From Acidobacteriaceae bacterium (lineage in GTDB: Bacteria; Acidobacteriota; Terriglobia; Terriglobales; Acidobacteriaceae), in contig CAHJWI010000001.1 in assembly GCA_903642225.1 (NCBI GenBank), positions 62,001 through 126,000 of the forward strand: 64,000 bases of DNA. The letters run 5' to 3'. This document shows positions 41,188 through 49,827 of this stretch, one piece after another. Both the position numbers and the translations under genes were made by a program. Under the pieces are notes generated by a model that made no database searches, was not told the origin of the DNA, and saw only the letters and a list, made by a program, of their open reading frames with translations. Numbering within the stretch: the stretch's first letter is position 1; the number at the start of each line of letters is the position of its first letter.

Positions 41188-43263
41188 TTAGCCGATGTCT
41201 TCGGACCAGGTTTCGAGGTAGGTTTTGAAGTCGGTCATGAATTTGCCGGCGTCTGAGCCGTCGATGATGCGGTGGTCGAAGCCGAGGGTGAAGCGCTGGA
41301 TGGAGCGGATGGCGATGACGTCGCCGCCGTCCTTGTCCTGGATGACGAGGGGCTCTTTGTTGAGGCCGCCGATTCCGAGGATGGCTACCTGTGGCTGGTT
41401 GATGACCGGTGTGCCGAACTGCTCGCCGAAGATACCGGAGTTGGTGAGGGTGAAGGTGCCGCCGGCGACCTCGTCGGGTGCGAGTTTTTTGTTGCGGGCG
41501 CGGTCGGCGATGTCGACGATGCCGCGGGCGATGCCGAGGAAGTTCTTCTCTTCGGTCTGCTTGAGGACGGGGACGATGAGGCCCCAGTCGAGCGCGACGG
41601 CGATGCCGATGTTGACGTTCTTGTTGTAGCGGATGTTGGTGCCTTCGACGGCAGCGTTGACGATGGGGTGCTTGCGCAGGGCCTGGATTGTGGCGCGGGT
41701 GATGAAGGGCATGTAGGTGAGCTTGACGCCGTTCTTCTGCTCGTACTTGTTCTTTTCCTTTTCGCGCAGGCGGACGATGCGGGTCATGTCGACCTTAAAA
41801 ACGGTGTGAACGTGGGCGGAGGTCTGCTTGGACTCGACCATGCGCTTTGCGATGATGCTGCGCATTTTGGACATGGGAACGACTTCGCCGAGGATGGGTG
41901 CGGCTTCGGCGGCGGCCTGTTTGGGGGCGGTGGTTGCCGGGGCGCTTTGGGCGGTGCTGGCTTCCTGACGGGCCTGGGTAACGGGGGTTGCCGGGCCGCT
42001 GGTGACCTGGGCGATGGTGTGGGAGGGGCTGCCGGGCTGAGAGGCTGCCGGCTTTGTGGATTTAATGCCGTTGGCAACGTAGCCGACGATGTCGTTTTTG
42101 GTGATGCGGCCTTCGAAGCCGGAGCCGGAGATGCCGGCGGAGCGGAGGTCGATGTTGTTGTCTTTGGCTATTTTGCGGACGAGCGGGGAGGAGCGGGGAG
42201 CTTCTCCGCTGGCGACCTGGGCGGAGATGTCCTGGCCGGCGCGCTGGGATTGGGAGTCTGGGGTGGCGGTGGGTGCGGGCTGGGTTTGCGCGGGAGCCGC
42301 TGCGGTGGGTGCGCCGGTCTTTGCCGTGCTCAGTAGGGCGACGACGGTGTTGATCTGGACGGTGGTGCCTTCGGCGGCGCGGATTTCTGTGAGGACGCCG
42401 GCGGTGGGTGAGGGGATTTCTGCGTCGACCTTGTCGGTGGAGATCTCGAAGATGGGCTCGTCGCGGGCGACGGTGTCGCCGACCTTTTTGAGCCATTTGG
42501 TGATGGTGCCTTCGGTGATGGACTCGCCCATTTGCGGCATGAGAATTTCGGTTGCGGCGACCGGTGCGGGTGTGGCTGCGGTTGCAGCAGCGTGGGAGGG
42601 CATGGCCGTGGGCATTGCGGGCGCGGAGACACCGGCGGATGCACCGATGATGGCGACGACCGTGTTGATCTGGACGGTTTCGCCTTCTTTTGCCTTGATC
42701 TCTGTGAGGACACCGGCGGCGGGCGAGGGGATTTCTGCGTCGACTTTGTCGGTGGAGATCTCAAAGAGGGGCTCGTCGCGCTGGACGGTGTCACCGACCT
42801 TTTTGAGCCATTTGGTGATGGTGCCTTCGGTGATGGACTCGCCCATTTGCGGCATGGGGACTTCAGTTCCGGCAACGGCCGCGGAGGCTGCTGCGGGGAG
42901 GGAGGGCGTTGGTGGCTCGGGCGCAGGAGCTGCGGCGGAGACTGGCGGGGCGGGTTTGCTGGAGGCGGAACCGTTGCCGGGGGCAGCGGCACCGTTCGGC
43001 GATGCGCCGTTGGACGATGCGTTGCCGGCTTCGTCGATGACGGCGACGACGGTGTTGAGCTGGCCGCTGTCGCCTTCCTTGGCCTTGATTTCCTTCAGGG
43101 TGCCGGCGCTGGGTGAGGGGATTTCGGCGTCGACCTTGTCGGTGGAGATTTCAAAGAGGGGTTCGTCGCGGGCGATCTGGTCGCCGATCTGCTTGAGCCA
43201 CTTGGTGAGGGTGCCTTCGGTGATGGATTCGCCCATCTGGGGCATGACTACTTCGGTCGGCAT
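41188..43263 (-). CDS. 2-oxoacid dehydrogenase E2 with three lipoyl domains
   Basis: 691 residues from the ATG at 43263 (GAGG upstream). Three lipoyl domains carry the ISTDKVDAEIPS motif with lipoyl-Lys at 43, 173 and 278, joined by Ala/Pro-rich hinges. An E3-binding domain follows (LVRKIAKDNNIDLRSAGISG), then the catalytic acyltransferase domain with RMVESKQTSAHVHTVFKV in part and the active-site HRIIDGSDAG. The MPQMGESITEGT lipoyl signature is of the succinyl/branched-chain type (SucB/BkdB), but the acyl specificity is not certain. E1 and E3 genes are not in the window; lipB and lipA are, at 44.3 and 54.0 kb. Confidence 0.93.
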   Translation of the reverse strand: MPTEVVMPQMGESITEGTLTKWLKQIGDQIARDEPLFEISTDKVDAEIPSPSAGTLKEIKAKEGDSGQLNTVVAVIDEAGNASSNGASPNGAAAPGNGSASSKPAPPVSAAAPAPEPPTPSLPAAASAAVAGTEVPMPQMGESITEGTITKWLKKVGDTVQRDEPLFEISTDKVDAEIPSPAAGVLTEIKAKEGETVQINTVVAIIGASAGVSAPAMPTAMPSHAAATAATPAPVAATEILMPQMGESITEGTITKWLKKVGDTVARDEPIFEISTDKVDAEIPSPTAGVLTEIRAAEGTTVQINTVVALLSTAKTGAPTAAAPAQTQPAPTATPDSQSQRAGQDISAQVASGEAPRSSPLVRKIAKDNNIDLRSAGISGSGFEGRITKNDIVGYVANGIKSTKPAASQPGSPSHTIAQVTSGPATPVTQARQEASTAQSAPATTAPKQAAAEAAPILGEVVPMSKMRSIIAKRMVESKQTSAHVHTVFKVDMTRIVRLREKEKNKYEQKNGVKLTYMPFITRATIQALRKHPIVNAAVEGTNIRYNKNVNIGIAVALDWGLIVPVLKQTEEKNFLGIARGIVDIADRARNKKLAPDEVAGGTFTLTNSGIFGEQFGTPVINQPQVAILGIGGLNKEPLVIQDKDGGDVIAIRSIQRFTLGFDHRIIDGSDAGKFMTDFKTYLETWSEDIG
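42479..42856 (-). repeat. Near-identical DNA repeats in lipoyl domains 2 and 3
   Basis: A 63-base block at 42794-42856 is identical to 42479-42541, 315 bases apart; both encode the start of a lipoyl domain. The matching part of domain 1 (near 43185-43250) is similar but less so. This indicates duplication and later gene conversion between domains 2 and 3. Confidence 0.85.
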
Positions 43264-43467
43264 AGCTTGTCCTCTGGTTGGTTGGCGCAGGCCGTCGCAG
43301 ACGAGGCGGGGCGGCTTGTGGCATCGCAATGATTATAGAGAAGCGGCGTAGTTCAACGCCGGAGGTGCGGTGACGAGACGCGTTTCTCAGGATTCGTCTT
43401 CAGGTGTGGCGCAACACTTCGCCAAGCCGTTACCTGCTTTGCACATCGAATGCGGTAGGAGATGGAG

Positions 43468-44241
43468 ATGACTCGGTTTGAGGGGAAGGTAGTGATTGTG
43501 ACAGGTGCCGGTTCTGGTATCGGCGCGGCGACAGCGAAGCGGTTTCTTGCGGAGGGGGCCGCTGTTGTGCTGAATGGACGCCGGAAGGAGAAGCTGGCCG
43601 AAACCGCAGAGGGCATCGATCCCGGGCGTGTGCTGCTCCACGACGGAGACGTGTCTGACGAGGCCTACGTGAAGCAGTTGATGGAGGCTACTGTTGAGAA
43701 GTTCGGGCGCATCGACGTGCTTGTGAACAACGCGGGGGTGGCCGCTTTCGGGCCGATCCTGAACAGCACGACCGAGCAGTGGCGCAAGGTGATGAGCATC
43801 GATGTGGACGGGGTCTACTTTGCGACTCGAGCTGCGTTGCCTTATCTGTTGAAGACGGGCGGGTCGATTGTGAATGTGTCCTCGGTGTCTGGCCTGGGTG
43901 GGGATTGGGGCGGAAGCATTTACAACGCCGCAAAGGGAGCTGTGACGAATTTGACCCGCGCGCTTGCGCTGGAGTTGGGGTCGCAGGGGGTGCGTGTGAA
44001 CGCCGTGAACCCGAGCCTGACATCGACCGAGATGACCGCAGACTTCGAGAACAACGAAGCGATCATCGCGAAGTTTAAGGATCGCCTGCCGATTGGCCGT
44101 GGTGCCAAGCCTGAAGAGGTCGCCGGCGTGATTGCGTTTCTGGCGAGCGAAGATGCGGTGTTCGTCAACGGGGTGAATCTACCGGTCGATGGCGGCATTA
44201 CGGCTTCAAACGGCCAGCCCAACATGACTGGCATGTTCTAG
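43468..44241 (+). CDS. Short-chain dehydrogenase/reductase
   Basis: 257 residues; the ATG at 43468 has GGAG six bases upstream, better than the ATG two codons earlier. Classical SDR: cofactor motif TGAGSGIGAATAKRF, NNAGVAAFG, catalytic Ser in VSSVSGLGG and YNAAKGAV (Tyr/Lys), and INPSL-type VNAVNPSLTST. The Arg-Arg in NGRRKEK after beta-2 suggests NADP(H). Substrate unknown. Divergent from the E2 gene and convergent with lipB. Confidence 0.92.
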   Translation: MTRFEGKVVIVTGAGSGIGAATAKRFLAEGAAVVLNGRRKEKLAETAEGIDPGRVLLHDGDVSDEAYVKQLMEATVEKFGRIDVLVNNAGVAAFGPILNSTTEQWRKVMSIDVDGVYFATRAALPYLLKTGGSIVNVSSVSGLGGDWGGSIYNAAKGAVTNLTRALALELGSQGVRVNAVNPSLTSTEMTADFENNEAIIAKFKDRLPIGRGAKPEEVAGVIAFLASEDAVFVNGVNLPVDGGITASNGQPNMTGMF

Positions 44242-44272
44242 GACTCACCGCGAAGGTTTGGAGCGCCTGGGG

Positions 44273-45022
44273 TTAACGGGAGTCGGCCTGGTCTGCGGCG
44301 GTGGTGCTGAAGAGAGCATCGAGCGACTGGGCCTGGAGGATCTGGCGTTCGAAGACGATGCCGAAGTTGCGGGCGACGCTGTTGCGGGCGTGGTCCATGG
44401 TGGCCGTGGAAGGGTCTTCGGCTTCGAGTTCGAGTGAGGTGTTGCTGCGGTCGGTGATGCCGCAGGGGACGATCCAATCGAAGTCGCGGAGGTCGGTGGT
44501 GACGTTGAGGGCGAAGCCGTGGGAGGTGATGCCGCAGGAGACGTGGACACCGATGGCGGCTAGTTTCTTTTCGGGGATGCTGCCGCTGGAGACGGTCCAG
44601 ACGCCAGTGCGACCCTTGACGCGTTCGGCGGGAATGCCGAAGTCGCGGGCGGTGCGGATGAGGACGTCTTCGAGCGTGCGGACGTAGTCAACGGGGCCGA
44701 GGTGGGGGCCGCGCTTGCCGGGGAGGTCGCCGCGGAGGTCGAGGATGGGGTAGCCGACGAGCTGGCCGGGGCCGTGGTAGGTGACGTCGCCGCCGCGGTT
44801 GATTTCGTGGATGTCGACGCCCTTTCCGGCGAGGAGTTCGTCGGTGGCGATGATGTTGCTGCGGTGGGCGTTGCGGCCGAGGGTGAGGACGGGTGGGTGC
44901 TCGAGCAGGACGAGGGTGTCGGCGATGCGGTTGCTCTTGCGGGCGGCGATGAGTTCGGCCTGGATGCGGAGGCCTTCGGCGTAGGTGGTGCGGGGGAGGT
45001 TGAGGAGGTGGATGAAGCTCAT
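44273..45022 (-). CDS. lipB: Octanoyl-ACP:protein N-octanoyltransferase LipB
   Basis: 249 residues from the ATG at 45022. Conserved parts are RKSNRIADTLVLLEHPPVLTLGR in part, NRGGDVTYHGPGQLVGYPI, KKLAAIGVHVS with the catalytic Lys, SHGFALNV and VPCGI with the catalytic Cys. LipB moves octanoate from ACP to lipoyl domains; LipA then adds sulfur. The E2 substrate is encoded 1 kb away. The C-terminal 30 residues are extra and Ala/Ser/Gln-rich. The gene is divergent from the DUF2461 gene. Confidence 0.95.
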   Translation of the reverse strand: MSFIHLLNLPRTTYAEGLRIQAELIAARKSNRIADTLVLLEHPPVLTLGRNAHRSNIIATDELLAGKGVDIHEINRGGDVTYHGPGQLVGYPILDLRGDLPGKRGPHLGPVDYVRTLEDVLIRTARDFGIPAERVKGRTGVWTVSSGSIPEKKLAAIGVHVSCGITSHGFALNVTTDLRDFDWIVPCGITDRSNTSLELEAEDPSTATMDHARNSVARNFGIVFERQILQAQSLDALFSTTAADQADSR

Positions 45023-45065
45023 GGGTGCTGCGTTTAGGGTACTGCTTTGAGGGCCGGTGCATCGG

Positions 45066-45779
45066 ATGGATATGACTGCTGACATGCCGCACCTTTCGAT
45101 TGCTGGAATGAAGTTTCTGACGCAGTTGAAGAAGCACAACGAGAGGGAATGGTTCAACGCGCGGAAGGCGACGTTTGAGGCGGAGGTGCAGGCACCATGG
45201 CTGGATGTGATTGAGGCGGTCAACGTGGCCTTTGCCGGCTTTGCGCCGGACTACGCCAAGCCAGCGCGGAAGGTGGCGATGCGGATCTACCGGGATATCC
45301 GGTTTTCGCCGAACAAGAACCCGTACAAAACGAACGTTGCGGCGTGGTGGAGTACGACGACGGTGGAGCGGACGAGTGGCGGCGGGTTTTACGCGCAGGC
45401 TGGGCCCGATGGCGTGGTGGTGGCGGCGGGTGTGTACCAGCCGACGCCGGCGCAGCTGTTGGCGATCCGACGGTACCTGCAGGAGCACCATGCGGAGTTC
45501 CGCGAGTTGCTGGAAGGCCGGGCGCTGAGGAAGCTGATGCCGGACTTCGATGGGAACTCGCTGAAGCGGATGCCGAAGGGGTTTGCGGCGGACGATGTGG
45601 CGGGGGATGTGCTGATGCAGCGACAGTGGGCGTTGAGCGTGCGTTTGCCGGCGGAGGTGGCGACGGGGGCCGGGCTGGTGCGGGAGATTGCGAGCCGGTT
45701 CAAGGCGGCTGCACCGCTGGTGGAGATGTTGAATACGCCGTTGCTGGCTGCGGTGACGGTGCGGAAGTCAATGTTTTAG
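45066..45779 (+). CDS. DUF2461 family protein
   Basis: About 237 residues; ATGs at 45066 and 45072 and a GTG at 45057 are all possible. Characteristic DUF2461 segments are FLTQLKKHNEREWFNARKA, VAMRIYRDIRFSPNKNPYKT in part, GGGFYAQAGPDGVVVAAGVY and LMPDFDGNSLKRMPKGF. The family is widespread in bacteria and yeasts with no proven function. Divergent from lipB with about 40 bases between starts, so the two promoters must overlap. Confidence 0.9.
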   Translation: MDMTADMPHLSIAGMKFLTQLKKHNEREWFNARKATFEAEVQAPWLDVIEAVNVAFAGFAPDYAKPARKVAMRIYRDIRFSPNKNPYKTNVAAWWSTTTVERTSGGGFYAQAGPDGVVVAAGVYQPTPAQLLAIRRYLQEHHAEFRELLEGRALRKLMPDFDGNSLKRMPKGFAADDVAGDVLMQRQWALSVRLPAEVATGAGLVREIASRFKAAAPLVEMLNTPLLAAVTVRKSMF

Positions 45780-46126
45780 GCGCGGTGCTTGACCGCGGAT
45801 GCGACGGTTTGGCGGGAAAATCGGGGGTTTTGGAACCTGGGAGGGCACTCTTCCACAGATATTTCAGGAAAATGGCAAATAACCGGAGAAAACCGAAGAA
45901 AACCAATTGACATGGGCGACGGAAACGCGGAAGGTGGTACCGGAACGAGCGAAAAAGCCGCATGAACACTGGGGTTTGCCGACAGGGAACGATGCGCGCG
46001 CCGGAGAAAGACCGGCGTCGCCGGATGCACCGGCGAGAACGCATTCACACTGGCGGTCCCGAGTCCCTGATGCACGGCAACGCTGTTCGAGGTATCGCCC
46101 CGTAAGGGACACAAAGGAGCAACACC
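45780..46126. other. Upstream region of the HU gene
   Basis: About 350 bases without a credible gene. It should hold the promoter of the abundant HU gene; a TTGACA lies near 45909 but no good -10 follows at 16-18 bases. A short hairpin with stem TCGCCGG/CCGGCGA and loop ATGCA lies around 46018-46036. AAAGGAG lies just before the HU ATG. Confidence 0.45.
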
Positions 46127-46423
46127 ATGGCTAAAGGACTCACCAAAACCGCACTCATCCGCACGCTTGCCGAGCAGTCGGAACTGCCGACCAAGAAGGT
46201 AGGCGAGTTTTTTGAACTGATGGCCGCGACTGCCATGAAGGAAACGAAGAAGAATGGCGAGTTCACCATTCCTGGCATCGGCAAGCTGGTGAAGGCGGAG
46301 CGTAAGGCGCGCGTTGGCCGCAATCCGCAGACGGGCGAAGCGATCAAGATCAAGGCGAAGACGGTGGTAAAGTTCCGCATCGCGAAGGCTGCGAAGGATG
46401 CGATCGCACCGGTCAAGAAGTAG
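46127..46423 (+). CDS. HU-family DNA-binding protein
   Basis: 98 residues, the size of HU. MAKGLTKTALIRTLAEQ, the FTIPGIGKL turn and the DNA-arm region with ARVGRNPQTGEAIKIKAKT are classic; the end KAAKDAIAPVKK is Lys-rich. HU dimers bend and compact DNA. The strong AAAGGAG and the terminator after the gene suggest a monocistronic, abundant transcript. Confidence 0.96.
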   Translation: MAKGLTKTALIRTLAEQSELPTKKVGEFFELMAATAMKETKKNGEFTIPGIGKLVKAERKARVGRNPQTGEAIKIKAKTVVKFRIAKAAKDAIAPVKK

Positions 46424-46444
46424 ATTCGTTGCAGAGAAGCAAGC

Positions 46445-46470
46445 AGCCGCGGCCTTTGGGTCGCGGCTTT
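46445..46470 (+). terminator. Terminator after HU
   Basis: AGCCGCGGCC pairs with GGTCGCGGCT (one G-U) around a short loop, then TTTGCTGTTCTTG. About 22 bases after the stop. Short direct repeats of GGGTAGTG follow at 46489 and 46503. Confidence 0.7.
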
Positions 46471-46571
46471 GCTGTTCTTGCGGTTGATGGGTAGTGGGTA
46501 TTGGGTAGTGCTTGGTAGATAGTGCTTGACGACCGGTGAGTCGTAGAAGGGTTTCTGGTTAGAACGCTTGC

Positions 46572-46778
46572 TTAGTCAGTCATGAGCAGGACTTCGGTGC
46601 TCTTAATGACGGCGGTGATTGGGCTGCCGGGCTGGATGTTCATCTCTTCGGCGCTTTGACGGGTGATGACGCTTTCGATGAGGTTGTCGCCGACGCGGAC
46701 GCTGACCTTGGCGGTGACGACGCCGAGGTCTACGGTTTCGACGATGCCGCGGAGCTGGTTTCTTGCGGAAATCTTCAT
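46572..46778 (-). CDS. Mop/TOBE molybdate-binding domain protein
   Basis: 68 residues from the ATG at 46778. It is one complete Mop domain: MKISARNQLRGIVETVDLG, VTAKVSVRVGDNLIESVIT and INIQPGS-like MNIQPGSPITAVIKSTEVLL. Molbindins store or buffer molybdate (or tungstate) as ring oligomers. It stands alone, divergent from the M20 peptidase gene, with no molybdate transporter nearby. Confidence 0.9.
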   Translation of the reverse strand: MKISARNQLRGIVETVDLGVVTAKVSVRVGDNLIESVITRQSAEEMNIQPGSPITAVIKSTEVLLMTD

Positions 46779-46826
46779 AGGTGCAAGTGTAGGCCTGTGT
46801 GCTGCGGTGCGCGGTAGGCTGGGCGT

Positions 46827-47960
46827 ATGAGGATTGATCGGGCAAGAGTTGTGGAGCGGCTGCGGACGCTGGTGGATGTAGAGTCGCCGAGTGAATCTGC
46901 GGATGCTGTGAACGCGGCGATGGACGTGGTGGCGGCGTGGGCGACGGAGTTCGGGGGGCGCGTGGTGCGGCATGCGCAGACGGGGTTTGGCAATGTGATG
47001 GAGGTCTGGTTTGGGCCTGCTGATAGTGACTTGAAGCCGGTGTTGCTGCTGGGGCATCTGGATACGGTTTGGCCGTTGGGAACACTGGCGGGGATGCCGT
47101 TCAGGCAGGGGACGGACGAGGCCGGGCGGATGCGGCTGTGTGGGCCGGGGGTAATGGACATGAAGGCGGGTGTGGTGATGGCGCTGGAGGCGGTGGCGGC
47201 GGCGGGGGAGTTGCGGCGGCCGGTAGTGTTGCTGCTGAATCCGGATGAGGAGGTGGGGAGCCCGGTAAGCCGGGCGCATACGGAGCGGCTGGCGCGCGGG
47301 GCGGAGGCGGTGTTTGTGCTGGAGCCAGCGCAGGGGCTGCCGGGGTCTGTGGACGATGCTGCTTATAAGACCGCGCGGAAGGGTGTGGGGCAGTACCGGG
47401 TGGAGGTGACGGGGGTGGCGTCGCACAGTGGGGTGGATTTTTTGGCGGGGCATAGCGCGGTGCTGGAGCTGGGGCGGATGCTTGGGAAGATTGCCGCGAT
47501 GACGGATCTGTCGCGGGGGTTGACGGTGAACCCTGGGGTGATTGGCGGGGGGACTCGGAGCAACGTGGTGGCGGCGCAGGCCTGGGCGGAGGTGGATGTG
47601 CGGATTGCGACGGCGGCGGATGCTGCGGTTGTGGATGCGGCGATGCAGGGGTTGCAGTGCGAGGATGCGGGGTGCGCGGTGAAGGTGACGGGTGGGGTGA
47701 ACCGGCCGCCGATGGAGCGGTCTGCGGGGACGGTACGTCTGTTTGAAAGGGCACGGCGCCTGGCTTCGTTTGAGCTGAAGGAGGCTTCGACCGGTGGCGG
47801 GTCCGATGGAAACTTTACGGCGGCGCTGGGTGTACCGACGCTGGACGGGATGGGGGCGGTGGGCGAGGGGGCGCATGCGGCGCATGAGAGTTTGCTGCTG
47901 GAGGAGCTGGTGCCTCGGACTGAGTTGCTGGCGGGGATGTTGCGGGAGATGTGTGGGTAG
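46827..47960 (+). CDS. M20-family metallopeptidase (CPG2-like)
   Basis: 377 residues. Zinc-site motifs are LLGHLDTVWP (His, Asp), GPGVMDMKAG (bridging Asp), LNPDEEVGSP (Glu-Glu pair: catalytic base and ligand) and VFVLEPA; a dimerisation domain follows with VASHSGVDF and GLTVNPGVIGGGTRSNVV in part. Closest in layout to glutamate carboxypeptidase/carboxypeptidase G2, which removes C-terminal Glu from folates and peptides. No signal peptide, so cytoplasmic here. Substrate not certain. Confidence 0.92.
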   Translation: MRIDRARVVERLRTLVDVESPSESADAVNAAMDVVAAWATEFGGRVVRHAQTGFGNVMEVWFGPADSDLKPVLLLGHLDTVWPLGTLAGMPFRQGTDEAGRMRLCGPGVMDMKAGVVMALEAVAAAGELRRPVVLLLNPDEEVGSPVSRAHTERLARGAEAVFVLEPAQGLPGSVDDAAYKTARKGVGQYRVEVTGVASHSGVDFLAGHSAVLELGRMLGKIAAMTDLSRGLTVNPGVIGGGTRSNVVAAQAWAEVDVRIATAADAAVVDAAMQGLQCEDAGCAVKVTGGVNRPPMERSAGTVRLFERARRLASFELKEASTGGGSDGNFTAALGVPTLDGMGAVGEGAHAAHESLLLEELVPRTELLAGMLREMCG

Positions 47961-47990
47961 GTGTTGATGGGTGTCGTGCGGTGTGGTGGC

Positions 47991-48099
47991 GGGTCAATCG
48001 GTCTTCGACCGAATGAGCGCTGACGCGCTGACCCCACCCTTTCGCGCGCAGCGGTGTGCCGGGATAGAGGGGTTGCGGTGCGAAAGAATGGGGCACCCA
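47991..48099 (+). repeat. Three-hairpin intergenic repeat, copy 1
   Basis: Three stems in order: TCGGTC-TTC-GACCGA (47998-48012), AGCGC-TGAC-GCGCT (48016-48029) and CTTTCGC...GCGAAAG (48039-48045 with 48080-48086), then AATGGGGCACCC. The same order occurs at 51105-51185. Lies between the convergent M20 and folK genes. Confidence 0.75.
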
Positions 48100-48117
48100 G
48101 GGCGGTGCGGTGCGATC

Positions 48118-48639
48118 TCAGGGAAGGGTGTCGAGGAGTTGCTGGATGGTGAGGCCGGTGGTGGGGTGGAGGAGGTTGGGGGCGATCTCGGCGAGGGGTT
48201 GGAGGACGAAGCGGCGGAGATGGAGTTCGGGGTGAGGGAGGGTGAGGCGGTCCGTTTGCAAAGTTTGGCCGTTGTAGAGGAGCAGGTCGAGGTCGAGCGT
48301 GCGTGGGCCTTTGAGGGTAGTGGAGGAGCGGTCGCGGCCCAGGCTTTGCTCGACGTGGAGGAGGCCGTCGAGGAGATCGAGGGGCAGAAGGGTGGTTTGA
48401 AGGAGGGCGGCGGCGTTGAGGAAGCGGGGCTGGTCTGGGGTTGGCCCCACGGGCGTGGTGTCAATGAAGCGGGACACGGCTATGACGGTGCCGAGAGTGG
48501 CAAGGGCTTGAATGGCGGCGTGAAGGTTGGCCTGGCGCGAGCCGAGGGTGCCGGGGAGATTGGAGCCGAGGGCGATGGCGGCGAGGACTCCGTTGCCAAG
48601 TGGGGATGGCGCGGGCACTGGGCGGGAGGCGCTGGGCAC
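48118..48639 (-). CDS. folK: HPPK, 2-amino-4-hydroxy-6-hydroxymethyldihydropteridine diphosphokinase
   Basis: 173 residues from a GTG at 48639. IALGSNLPGTLGSRQANL, TTPVGPTPDQPRFLNAA, the LGRDRSS segment and the signature GPRTLDLDLLLY are all present, with PHPELHLRRFVLQPLAEIAP at the end (in part). It makes the diphosphate precursor for folate synthesis. Starts three bases after the lpxC stop, so it is co-transcribed with lpxC; the folB/folP partners are elsewhere. Confidence 0.96.
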   Translation of the reverse strand: MPSASRPVPAPSPLGNGVLAAIALGSNLPGTLGSRQANLHAAIQALATLGTVIAVSRFIDTTPVGPTPDQPRFLNAAALLQTTLLPLDLLDGLLHVEQSLGRDRSSTTLKGPRTLDLDLLLYNGQTLQTDRLTLPHPELHLRRFVLQPLAEIAPNLLHPTTGLTIQQLLDTLP

Positions 48640-48642
48640 TTG

Positions 48643-49632
48643 TCAGGCGTGGGCGGTGCGGGTGAAGGCGGCGTGAGCGGGTTCGGTCTGCTCTTGAGAC
48701 TCATCGTCGTAAACGTGGGCAAGATCCCAGGCGGAGCGGTCTTTCATGAGGCGGCTGACGAGGGCGGTGTGCATGGCGTGGCCGGCGCGTTCTGCGACGA
48801 CGCGGCCCTGGATGCGGCGGCCGGCGAGGGCAAGGTCGCCGATGAGGTCGAGAACCTTGTGGCGAACGAACTCGTCGTCGAAGCGGAGGGGGCCGTTCTG
48901 GATTTTGCCGGCTCCGATGAGGATGGCGCAGGCGTCGGTCGCGCCGCGGATGAGGCCCATGTTGCGGAGCATGGGTTCGTCTTCGCGGAAGCCGAAGGTG
49001 CGAGCGGGTGCGATGAGGTCGGCATAGGCGCCGGTGTCGAGGTCGCCAAGGAAGCGCGAGGTGCCGATGGGCGCGGAGAAGTGGATGCGGTAGTCGATCT
49101 GGTAGCCGGTGCCGGGATAGATACCGATGAACTTGGTGCCGTCTTTGCTGTTTTCCGTGACTTCAACGGGTTTCAAGATGCGCAGGTATTCGCGGCGGCG
49201 ACGTTGGGGTTTGAGGCCGGTGCGGAGGAAGGCTTCGACGTAAGGCAGGGCGGAGCCGTCGAGGATGGGAACTTCGAGGTTGTCGAGCTCGACGATGACG
49301 TTGTCGACGCTGTGTCCGATGAAAGCCGAGAGCAGGTGCTCCGTGGTGGAGATGAGGACGCCCTGGCGCATGAGGGACGTAGCGTATGAGACGCGGGCGA
49401 CGTTGCGTCCGTTGGCGGGGATCTCGAAGTTATCGAGGTCTGTGCGGCGAAAGACGATGCCTGAGCCGGCGGCGGCGGGGATGAGGCGCATGCGGACGGG
49501 TGCACCGGAGTGCAAGCCGACACCCTCAAAGTCGAGGGGTTCCTGCAGGGTGCATTCGGTATGGGGTTGTGCTGCCAAAGTGATGCAGATGCCTTTCTGG
49601 GCTGTGGAGAAACCAGTGTTCGAGGAAGCCAC
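48643..49632 (-). CDS. lpxC: UDP-3-O-acyl-N-acetylglucosamine deacetylase LpxC
   Basis: About 329 residues from a GTG at 49632; a TTG at 49578 would give 311 residues, nearer the E. coli length (305), and neither has a good ribosome site. Zinc ligands are in TTEHLLSAF (His) and HKVLDLIGDLAL (His, Asp); catalytic His is in AGHAMHTAL; GVGLHSG and ILDGSALPYVEAF are family marks. LpxC makes the committed step of lipid A synthesis, so the organism builds LPS. Its ending (SQEQTEPAHAAF) is an extra hydrophilic tail. folK follows. Confidence 0.95.
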   Translation of the reverse strand: MASSNTGFSTAQKGICITLAAQPHTECTLQEPLDFEGVGLHSGAPVRMRLIPAAAGSGIVFRRTDLDNFEIPANGRNVARVSYATSLMRQGVLISTTEHLLSAFIGHSVDNVIVELDNLEVPILDGSALPYVEAFLRTGLKPQRRRREYLRILKPVEVTENSKDGTKFIGIYPGTGYQIDYRIHFSAPIGTSRFLGDLDTGAYADLIAPARTFGFREDEPMLRNMGLIRGATDACAILIGAGKIQNGPLRFDDEFVRHKVLDLIGDLALAGRRIQGRVVAERAGHAMHTALVSRLMKDRSAWDLAHVYDDESQEQTEPAHAAFTRTAHA

Positions 49633-49827
49633 GTTAGGGTACGCCCGTGAAAAAGGTGGGGGACTGTGGCGGATTTGCCACAGGGTGTATGAACTGGATG
49701 CGGAGAGAGGGTGTGCGAGGGCGCGGGGGCGCAGGGAACGAGAAGCGATGGTTGAGCATGCGGGAGGGAGCGTGGACGCGGGCACCCATAAAATGGTGCA
49801 GAGTGCCGATGCGGCCGGAGGATGGCG

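Noticed and set aside
41272-43351. Two long plus-strand frames opposite the E2 gene
   Set aside because: Shadows of the lipoyl repeats; no start signals or motifs.
45909-45940. TTGACA upstream of HU as a promoter
   Set aside because: No acceptable -10 at 16-18 bases; left as a note only.
47971-49389. Long plus-strand open frame (472 codons) across folK and lpxC
   Set aside because: It is antisense to two genes with clear motifs; high-G+C DNA keeps such shadow frames open. Its product is low-complexity Gly/Glu/Ala.
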